From assembly GCA_035468355.1 (NCBI GenBank), contig DATITA010000169.1:1-61970 (forward strand): a stretch of 61,970 nt of DNA, in the 5' to 3' direction. Each line of letters opens with the position of its first letter. Position 1 is the first letter of the stretch. The notes under the pieces were generated by a model that did no database searches, was not told the DNA's origin, and saw nothing but the letters and a program-made list of their open reading frames with translations. Position numbers and translations under genes: made by a program. Of this stretch, positions 56,487 to 61,970 are shown in pieces. Source of the stretch: DATKSS01 sp035468355. GTDB lineage: Bacteria > Chloroflexota > Dormibacteria > Dormibacterales > Dormibacteraceae.

Positions 56487-57497
56487 ATGGCCATCAGGGT
56501 CGGCATCAACGGATTCGGACGCATTGGGCGCAACATCTACCGCGCCGCACACGAGCTGAAACCGGACTTCGAGATCGTGGCGGTAAACGACCTGGGCGAG
56601 GCCAAGACCTTCGCGCACCTGCTGAAGCACGACACCGCCCTGGGGACGTTCGGCCCGGAAGTCAGCGCCACGACGGACTCGATCAGCGTCGACGGCAGCT
56701 CGTTCAAATTTCTGAGCCACAAGGACCCCGCCGAGCTGCCCTGGAAGGACCTTGGAGTCGAGATCGTGATCGAATCGACCGGTCTCTTCACAGACGCCGC
56801 CAAGGCGCGGGTGCACATCGACAAGGGCGGAGCCAGGAAGGTGATCATCTCCGCCCCCGCGACCAACCAGGATTTCACCGTGGTGATGGGCGTCAACCAC
56901 AAGCAGTACGACCCCCAAAAGCACGACGTCATCTCCAACGCCAGCTGCACGACCAACTGCCTGGTGCCCGTGGCCAAGGTCCTTCACGACTCGTTCGGCA
57001 TCGAGCGCGGGATGATGACGACAGTCCACGCCTACACCTCGGACCAGCGCCTCCAAGACCTGCCGCACAAGGATCTGCGGCGCGCCCGCGCGGCGGCGGA
57101 CAACATCATCCCGGCCTCGACGGGGGCCAACCGCGCGGTGGCGGAGGTCTTGCCCGAGCTGACCGGAAAGTTTGCCGGCATGGCCTTCCGCGTGCCGGTC
57201 CTAGACGTGTCAGTGATCGATCTCAGCGTTCAGCTCTCCAGGACGACCACCGTCCAGGACATCGTGGCCGCCTTTGACAAGGCCGCGGCCGGCGAGCTCC
57301 GCGGCATCCTGGCGGTGAGCCACGAGGAGCTCGTCTCGTCTGACTTCATGGGCAACCCGCATTCGTCGATCGTGGACGCGCCACTCACGTTGATGCTCGG
57401 TGGAGACTGGGCCAAGGTGGTGAGCTGGTACGACAACGAGTGGGGCTTCAGCTGCCGGATGGTCGACCTCATCACCTTCATGGCGGGCAAGCTCTGA
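56487..57497 (+). CDS. gap: Glyceraldehyde-3-phosphate dehydrogenase
   Basis: 336 aa. NAD-dependent glycolytic enzyme: GINGFGRIGRNIYRA, AVNDLGEAKTFAHLL (Asp that selects NAD), catalytic Cys in SNASCTTNCL, TTVHAYTSDQRLQD, STGANRAV, SWYDNEWGFSCRMVDL. ATG 56487 has AGGAG 9 nt upstream. First gene of the lower-glycolysis operon gap-pgk-tpiA-gpmA. The TGA stop overlaps the start of pgk as CTGA. Confidence 0.97.
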   Translation: MAIRVGINGFGRIGRNIYRAAHELKPDFEIVAVNDLGEAKTFAHLLKHDTALGTFGPEVSATTDSISVDGSSFKFLSHKDPAELPWKDLGVEIVIESTGLFTDAAKARVHIDKGGARKVIISAPATNQDFTVVMGVNHKQYDPQKHDVISNASCTTNCLVPVAKVLHDSFGIERGMMTTVHAYTSDQRLQDLPHKDLRRARAAADNIIPASTGANRAVAEVLPELTGKFAGMAFRVPVLDVSVIDLSVQLSRTTTVQDIVAAFDKAAAGELRGILAVSHEELVSSDFMGNPHSSIVDAPLTLMLGGDWAKVVSWYDNEWGFSCRMVDLITFMAGKL

Positions 57498-58660
57498 AAG
57501 CATCCATCACATCCGTCGACGTGGCCGGCAAGCGAGTCCTCGTCCGCGAGGACCTCAACGTACCGATGGCGAAAGGCGCGATCTCCGACGACGCGCGCAT
57601 CCGGGCCGCGGTCCCGACCCTGCAGCACCTGGCGCAGCGCGGGGCGAGGGTGATCGTGATGTCACACCTCGGGCGGCCGAAGGGTGTCGATCCCCAACTC
57701 TCCCTGCGCCCGGTCTCGGCGCGCCTGGCCGAGCTCATCAAGCGCGATGTGCAGTTTGCAAGCGATTGCGTGGGCGAACCGGCTCGCAGTGCCGCGGACA
57801 AATTGACGGACGGCCAGGTTCTGCTGCTCGAGAACGTTCGCTTTCATCCTGAGGACGAGGCCAACGACCCGGAATTCGCGCGAGAGCTCGCATCGCTGGG
57901 CGAGATCTTCGTCAATGACGCATTCGCCGCCTCGCACCGCGCGCACGCCTCGGTGGTCGGTGTGGCGGCCTACCTGCCCGCCTTCGCCGGCGAGCTCATG
58001 GAAGCCGAGCTGAACGCTCTGCACCACGCGCTCGACAGCCCGCGCCGACCGATGATCGCGGTCATCGGCGGGGCCAAGGTGTCCACCAAGGTCGGAGTCC
58101 TGAAGCACCTCCTGGGCAAAGTCGACGCCATGCTGATCGGCGGCGCGATGGCGAACACCTTCTTCAAAGCCAAAGGGTGGCGGACCGGCACGAGCCTGGT
58201 CGAAGAATCCAGCGTCCAGGAGGCGGGCGGCGTCGCCTCCGAGGCGGGCGACAAGCTGCTGCTGCCGGTCGACCTCGTGTGCGCCCAGCGCATGGAAGCC
58301 GGGCAGCCGCTCCGGGTCATGGCGTCGGATGCGGTCGAGGCGGGCTGGATGGCGCTCGACATCGGCCCGAGGAGCGTCGCGCTGTTCGCCCAGCGTCTGC
58401 GTGGGGCCGCCGCGGTCGTCTGGAACGGGCCGCTGGGCGTCACGGAGATCAAGGACTTCACCGACGGCACAAGGGGGGTGGGCGAAGCGATCGCCGCTTG
58501 CGGCGGCTACACGCTGGTCGGCGGCGGTGACACGGTGGCGGCGATCGACTCTCTCGGTATGGCCCGGCGGTTCTCTCACGTGTCGACGGGCGGAGGCGCC
58601 ACCCTCGAGTATCTCGAAGGCAAGGAGCTGCCCGGCATCGCCATCCTCAAGGAAAGCTGA
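57494..58660 (+). CDS. pgk: Phosphoglycerate kinase
   Basis: 388 aa. Transfers phosphate from 1,3-bisphosphoglycerate to ADP. Motifs: KRVLVREDLNVPMAKGAISDDARIRAAVPTL split into normal blocks, VIVMSHLGRPKG, NDAFAASHRAHASVVG, IGGAKVSTKVGVL, GGAMANTFFKAKG, VVWNGPLGV, STGGGATLEYLEG. The start deserves attention: the sequence LKASITSVDVAGKRVLVR aligns fully with normal N-termini when it begins at CTG 57494 in a CTGA overlap with gap. The first canonical start (GTG 57521) would remove nine residues that belong to the first strand. Confidence 0.95.
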   Translation: MKASITSVDVAGKRVLVREDLNVPMAKGAISDDARIRAAVPTLQHLAQRGARVIVMSHLGRPKGVDPQLSLRPVSARLAELIKRDVQFASDCVGEPARSAADKLTDGQVLLLENVRFHPEDEANDPEFARELASLGEIFVNDAFAASHRAHASVVGVAAYLPAFAGELMEAELNALHHALDSPRRPMIAVIGGAKVSTKVGVLKHLLGKVDAMLIGGAMANTFFKAKGWRTGTSLVEESSVQEAGGVASEAGDKLLLPVDLVCAQRMEAGQPLRVMASDAVEAGWMALDIGPRSVALFAQRLRGAAAVVWNGPLGVTEIKDFTDGTRGVGEAIAACGGYTLVGGGDTVAAIDSLGMARRFSHVSTGGGATLEYLEGKELPGIAILKES

Positions 58661-58685
58661 GACCTTGAGCAGCCGGCCTCCGGGC

Positions 58686-59456
58686 ATGCCCATCGTGGCA
58701 GCCAACTGGAAGATGAACCCGACCGACTCGGATTCGGCGCTGGACCTCGTCCGCGGCGTCCTCTCGGTGGCGCGAGGCCACGCCGACCGCGTCGAGGTCG
58801 CCCTGTTCCCGCCGTTCCCGTTCCTCATGGGCGTGGCCGAGGTGCTGGCTGAGTCGGGCGTCAAGCTGGGCGCCCAGGACTGCTTCTGGGAGGCTTCCGG
58901 CGCCTTCACGGGTGAGGTTTCCCCGGCGATGCTCAAGGGCTGGTGCCAGTGGGTGATCGTCGGCCACTCGGAGCGCCGCATGTACGTCGGTGAGACGGAC
59001 GAGATGGTGGCCAAGAAGGCTGCCGCCGCGCTAGCCTCCGAGCTCAGCGTGATCATGTGCGTGGGCGAGCGCAGTGAGGACCACGACGCCGGCACCTCCG
59101 ACCAGGTCGTCACCGCTCAGGTCAAGGCGGGGCTTGCCAACTGCTCGGCCGACGACTCGGCGCGCCTGGTCATGGCGTATGAGCCGGTATGGGCCATCGG
59201 CACGGGCAAGAGCGCAGACCCCGAGCATGCGTACAAGACCATGCGGCTGATCCGCCGAGTGGTGGGGGAGATGATCGGCGCGGGCGCCGCCCGCAAGGTC
59301 CGCGTCCTTTATGGAGGCAGCGTGAACTCGGGCAACGTGCAGTCGTACGTGGAGCTGCCGCTCTGTGACGGCTGCCTGGTCGGCGGGGCGAGCCTGGACG
59401 CGCAGGAGTTCGCCCACATCGTCAAGGTGACCGCAGAGGTATATGGCCACCGGTAG
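58686..59456 (+). CDS. tpiA: Triosephosphate isomerase
   Basis: 256 aa from ATG 58686 (MPIVAANWKMN). TIM-barrel enzyme interconverting DHAP and G3P. Key residues: Asn and Lys in AANWKMN, His in WVIVGHSERR, Glu in AYEPVWAIGTGK, phosphate loop LYGGSVNSGN and GCLVGGASL. TTG 58665 is an alternative start that adds seven residues. gpmA overlaps its end by 14 bp. Confidence 0.95.
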   Translation: MPIVAANWKMNPTDSDSALDLVRGVLSVARGHADRVEVALFPPFPFLMGVAEVLAESGVKLGAQDCFWEASGAFTGEVSPAMLKGWCQWVIVGHSERRMYVGETDEMVAKKAAAALASELSVIMCVGERSEDHDAGTSDQVVTAQVKAGLANCSADDSARLVMAYEPVWAIGTGKSADPEHAYKTMRLIRRVVGEMIGAGAARKVRVLYGGSVNSGNVQSYVELPLCDGCLVGGASLDAQEFAHIVKVTAEVYGHR

Positions 59457-60228
59457 CGGCCGCGGCCAGGGCATCCTCATTCTGCTGCGCCACGGCCAGA
59501 GCACGTGGAACCTCGAAAACCTGTTCACCGGCTGGCGCGACGTTCCGTTGAGCGAGCGCGGCATCACCGAGGCGACGGAGGCCGGCAGGTTGATGAAGGA
59601 GGCCGGGCTCGCTCCGGAGGTCGTGCACACCTCGGTTCTCGTGCGCTCCATCCAGACCGCAGACCTCGCCCTCGGGGCGATGGGAAGGGCGTGGATCCCG
59701 GTGCGGCGAAGCTGGCGTCTCAACGAGCGGCACTACGGGGCCCTGCAGGGCTTGAACAAGAAGGAAACCGGGGCGAAATTTGGAGACGCGCAGGTCAAGC
59801 TGTGGCGGCGCAGCTACGACGTTCGGCCTCCCGACCTGGACGCCTCCGACGAGCAGCATCCCTCTCACGATGCGCGGTATGCCGGCCTGCCGCCCGAGCT
59901 CCTGCCCAGCGCCGAATGCCTGAAAGACGTCCTCGAAAGGATGCTTCCTTACTGGTACGACGCGATCGTGCCCGACCTGCGCCTTCGTTCCTGCGTACTG
60001 GTCTCCGCCCACGGCAACAGTCTTCGCGCCCTGGTCAAGCACCTCGACGGCCTGACCGAGCAGGCGGTCGTCGACCTGAACATCCCGACGGGGGTGCCTC
60101 GGGTCTACGAGCTTGGCCCCGACCTCGAGCCGCTGTCGTGGCGGTACCTTGGGGACCGGGCCGAGGTCGAGCGCCGGGCGGCGGCGGTCAAAGCGCAGGC
60201 TTCCGGGTCGAAATCCCCGACCTCTTAG
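59443..60228 (+). CDS. gpmA: 2,3-bisphosphoglycerate-dependent phosphoglycerate mutase
   Basis: 261 aa. dPGM histidine phosphatase fold: LILLRHGQSTWNLENLFTGWRDVPLSERG (phospho-His in RHG), ERHYGALQGLNKKE, second His in VSAHGNSLRALVKHL and IPTGVPRVYEL. The 12-residue N-terminal extension MATGSGRGQGIL comes from the overlap with tpiA. Completes a gap-pgk-tpiA-gpmA glycolysis block. Confidence 0.95.
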   Translation: MATGSGRGQGILILLRHGQSTWNLENLFTGWRDVPLSERGITEATEAGRLMKEAGLAPEVVHTSVLVRSIQTADLALGAMGRAWIPVRRSWRLNERHYGALQGLNKKETGAKFGDAQVKLWRRSYDVRPPDLDASDEQHPSHDARYAGLPPELLPSAECLKDVLERMLPYWYDAIVPDLRLRSCVLVSAHGNSLRALVKHLDGLTEQAVVDLNIPTGVPRVYELGPDLEPLSWRYLGDRAEVERRAAAVKAQASGSKSPTS

Positions 60229-60231
60229 ACT
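60226..60231 (+). promoter_or_regulatory. Putative -10 box (TAGACT) of the superoxide dismutase gene
   Basis: TAGACT overlaps the gpmA stop (TAG). It leaves a ~38-nt leader containing GAGGGGG 9 nt before ATG 60276, so this promoter drives a leadered mRNA, unlike most in the window. Confidence 0.45.
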
Positions 60232-60275
60232 GGTTCAGTACTAGAGGACAAATTTGCACGAGGGGGTTCCCGGCC

Positions 60276-60890
60276 ATGCCACTTGAGCTGCCACCGCTTC
60301 CGTACGGGTTCGACGCGCTGGAGCCGCATATCGACGCCAAGACGATGGAGATCCATCACGACAAGCACCACGCCGCGTACGTGAACAACGCCAACGCCGC
60401 GCTCGAGAAGCACCCGGAATGGGCGAAGAAGTCGGTCGAGGACATCCTGTGGGGCATCAACCAGGTACCCGAGGACATCCGCGCCGTCGTCCGCAACAAC
60501 GTGGGCGGCCACGCGAACCACTCCATCTTCTGGTCGATCATGGGCCCGGGCGGCGGCGGCAACCCCAACGGCCGGATCGCCGACTCGATCAAGACCGCGT
60601 TTGGAAGCTATGACGCGTTCAAAGAGCAGCTCACCAAGTCGGCCGTCGGGCAGTTCGGCAGCGGCTGGGCGTGGCTCGTGGTGGACAAGGCCGGCAAGAT
60701 GTCGATCAAGGGCTACCCGAACCAGGACAGCCCTTACATGGACGAGCTGACGCCGATCATGGGCGTGGACGTTTGGGAGCACGCGTACTACCTGAAGTAC
60801 CAGAACCGCCGCGCGGACTACGTGACGGCGTGGTTCAACACCCTGAACTGGGACGCCATCAACACCCGGTTCGGCTCGGTTTGGAGTTAA
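60276..60890 (+). CDS. sodA: Superoxide dismutase, Fe/Mn family
   Basis: 204 aa. Metal ligands: His in MEIHHDKHHAAYVNN (about H27), His in NNVGGHANHSIFW (about H82), Asp and His in DVWEHAYYLKYQNRR. GGGGNPNGRI and YPNQDSP (Gln from the C-terminal domain) favour manganese. Converts superoxide to peroxide and oxygen in the cytoplasm, consistent with aerobic life. Strong Shine-Dalgarno GAGGGGG. Confidence 0.96.
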   Translation: MPLELPPLPYGFDALEPHIDAKTMEIHHDKHHAAYVNNANAALEKHPEWAKKSVEDILWGINQVPEDIRAVVRNNVGGHANHSIFWSIMGPGGGGNPNGRIADSIKTAFGSYDAFKEQLTKSAVGQFGSGWAWLVVDKAGKMSIKGYPNQDSPYMDELTPIMGVDVWEHAYYLKYQNRRADYVTAWFNTLNWDAINTRFGSVWS

Positions 60891-60908
60891 GCAGGATCTC
60901 CGCGTCCA

Positions 60909-61166
60909 ATGGCTAAGATCGCCAACGCGCTGGTCATCGTCGAGGCCGTCCTGTCGGTCCTGCTGATCGTAAGCGTGCTCGTCCAGACCCCCAAGGCGTC
61001 CGGTCTTGGGGGGACGATCGGCGGGGGCGGGGACGGCGGTGGCGGCGGATACCGCACCCGGCGAGGGCTCGAGCGCCAGATTTACTGGACGACCTGGGTC
61101 CTGGCCGCCGCATTCCTCGTCTGCTCGGTCGCCCTGACGTACATGCGGGCGCATAATCTCGCGTAG
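60909..61166 (+). CDS. secG: Preprotein translocase subunit SecG
   Basis: 85 aa with two membrane helices (ANALVIVEAVLSVLLIVSVLVQ and WVLAAAFLVCSVALTYM) flanking a Gly-rich loop (GGTIGGGGDGGGGG) and QTPKASGLGG, the SecG hallmark. Its place near gap-pgk-tpiA is conserved in Gram-positive-related genomes. Part of the SecYEG channel. Confidence 0.92.
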   Translation: MAKIANALVIVEAVLSVLLIVSVLVQTPKASGLGGTIGGGGDGGGGGYRTRRGLERQIYWTTWVLAAAFLVCSVALTYMRAHNLA

Positions 61167-61970
61167 CCGCCTCGCGACCGCCGCCTTGACGGCGGCGTTG
61201 TTGCTCGTCGCGTGCCAGCCCGTCGCCACCGTGCCGAAACCCGCGCGGGGCGGGACCGCCGTGGAGGCGCTCGTCGGCTCGGCTTCGAAGCTGAACCCAC
61301 TGTTCGAGAACGACGACAGCACACGCGATGTCGACAGGGTCATCTACCAGGGCCTTGTGACACTCGATCCCGAGCAGAACCCGGTCGGCCTGCTGGCGTC
61401 TGGCTGGGCGGTGTCCTCTGACCACCTCACCTACACGTTCGACATCCGCAGCGGCGTGAGGTGGGCGGACGGCCAGCCCTTCACGGCGGACGACGTCCTG
61501 TTCACCTATCACGTCCTGCAGGACGTCGAGTACCAGCAGCCGGGGGCCGAGTTCTGGCGCGACGTCGGCATCGCGGCCGGCGGCCCTGGACAGGTCGTAT
61601 TCGGGTTGAAGGCGCCGAGCGCATCATTCCCGCTCGCGCTGCAAATCGGGATCATCCCCAGGCACATCTACATCGGGATGGCGCCGGCGCAGATCGCCGC
61701 GAGCCCGTACAGCAACGTTCGCGCCTTCGGCACGGGCCCGTTCCGCGTCTCGGCCATCAGCAACCTTGCCATCACCCTTGACCGCAACCCATTCGCGACC
61801 CCCCAGCCTTACCTGGACCATCTCGTCTTGAGAACCTACCCGGCGACCGATCCGCAGCAGGCGATCCGCGCAGTCCTCTCGGTGGCAGCCGACCTGGTCG
61901 GCGGGTTGGAGCCGCAGGAGGTCGATGCGCTCCAGGGCCGTACCGACCTCACGGTGCTCGACGCGCACCT
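61153..61970 (+). CDS. ABC transporter substrate-binding lipoprotein, oligopeptide type (3' end outside window)
   Basis: Family 5 (DppA/OppA-type) binding protein. Lipoprotein signal with lipobox LLLVACQ; the first ~20 residues are ISRSRLATAALTAALLLVAC. Downstream: GGTAVEALVGSASKLNPLF, VYQGLVTLDPEQNP-like segment, LTYTFDIRSGVRWADGQPFTADDVLFTY, GTGPFRVSAI. The frame opens after a TGA at 61135 and has no ATG or GTG; TTG 61186 gives a signal peptide too short to work, so ATA 61153 or ATC 61156 is the likely start. About 270 codons are in the window; the typical protein is 500-600 aa. Confidence 0.85.
   Translation, partial: MISRSRLATAALTAALLLVACQPVATVPKPARGGTAVEALVGSASKLNPLFENDDSTRDVDRVIYQGLVTLDPEQNPVGLLASGWAVSSDHLTYTFDIRSGVRWADGQPFTADDVLFTYHVLQDVEYQQPGAEFWRDVGIAAGGPGQVVFGLKAPSASFPLALQIGIIPRHIYIGMAPAQIAASPYSNVRAFGTGPFRVSAISNLAITLDRNPFATPQPYLDHLVLRTYPATDPQQAIRAVLSVAADLVGGLEPQEVDALQGRTDLTVLDAH

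Noticed and set aside
1..61970. tRNA, rRNA, insertion sequence ends, prophage genes or an integrated element
   Set aside because: No tRNA-like cloverleaf, rRNA segment, transposase, integrase or terminal repeat was seen on reading; gene content and base composition look uniform. A tRNAscan and IS search would be decisive.

Overview
The window is a GC-rich, very compact bacterial chromosome segment with no rRNA, tRNA, CRISPR array, insertion sequence or phage gene that I could see. The gene content (WhiA next to gap-pgk-tpiA-secG, uvrC followed by a RapZ-like gene, menaquinone-type genes, SCP-2, CsbD and C4-type DksA/TraR proteins) points to a Gram-positive-related (Terrabacteria) lineage. A soil Chloroflexota or Dormibacterota (AD3-like) genome is my best guess, made from gene order and style only and with low confidence.

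Layout. 1-4.3 kb: a partial moaA, then two crotonases, a thiolase and a MenG methyltransferase. 4.3-7.5 kb: a SIMPL protein facing a TetR-led operon that encodes a small prenyl-synthase-like subunit and a YjbQ domain fused to a polyprenyl diphosphate synthase. 7.5-9 kb: KDPG aldolase, a 336-nt non-coding stretch with a duplicated ~110-nt element, and two orphan Flp pilins. 9-13.5 kb: a HAD protein and a three-subunit molybdenum hydroxylase of the 4-hydroxybenzoyl-CoA reductase type. 13.5-25 kb: aroC, a GctAB-type CoA transferase, rsgA, another crotonase, an aldehyde dehydrogenase and assorted small proteins, ending in the operon bifunctional nuclease-mgtC-degV. 25-45 kb: a DNA-repair-rich block (polA, mutM, uvrB, uvrA, uvrC) interspersed with a MacB-like transporter, moeA, two thioesterases, an MFS transporter and a two-domain fatty acyl-CoA reductase. 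45-54 kb: a RapZ-like protein without a P-loop, a KdpD/KdpE-like pair without kdpFABC, two large APC/KUP-like permeases and an M24 peptidase whose N-terminus carries a 33-bp tandem repeat. 54-62 kb: an orphan E1-beta subunit, then whiA-gap-pgk-tpiA-gpmA-sodA-secG and the start of a peptide ABC transporter binding lipoprotein.

How genes work together. MoaA and MoeA make the molybdenum cofactor needed by the molybdenum hydroxylase. The hydroxylase, three crotonases, thiolase, CoA transferase, thioesterases and fatty acyl-CoA reductase indicate active acyl-CoA and possibly aromatic metabolism. MenG and the prenyl synthase belong to menaquinone synthesis. UvrABC, PolA and MutM cover nucleotide and base excision repair.

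Two expression features recur. Many genes have a TAnnnT box (often TAGACT) only 6-10 nt before the start codon, the signature of leaderless mRNAs. Same-strand neighbours often overlap as NTGA, including four places where the downstream gene seems to start at CTG inside CTGA; whiA appears to start at ATT. The most unusual proteins are the YjbQ-prenyl synthase fusion and the P-loop-less RapZ.
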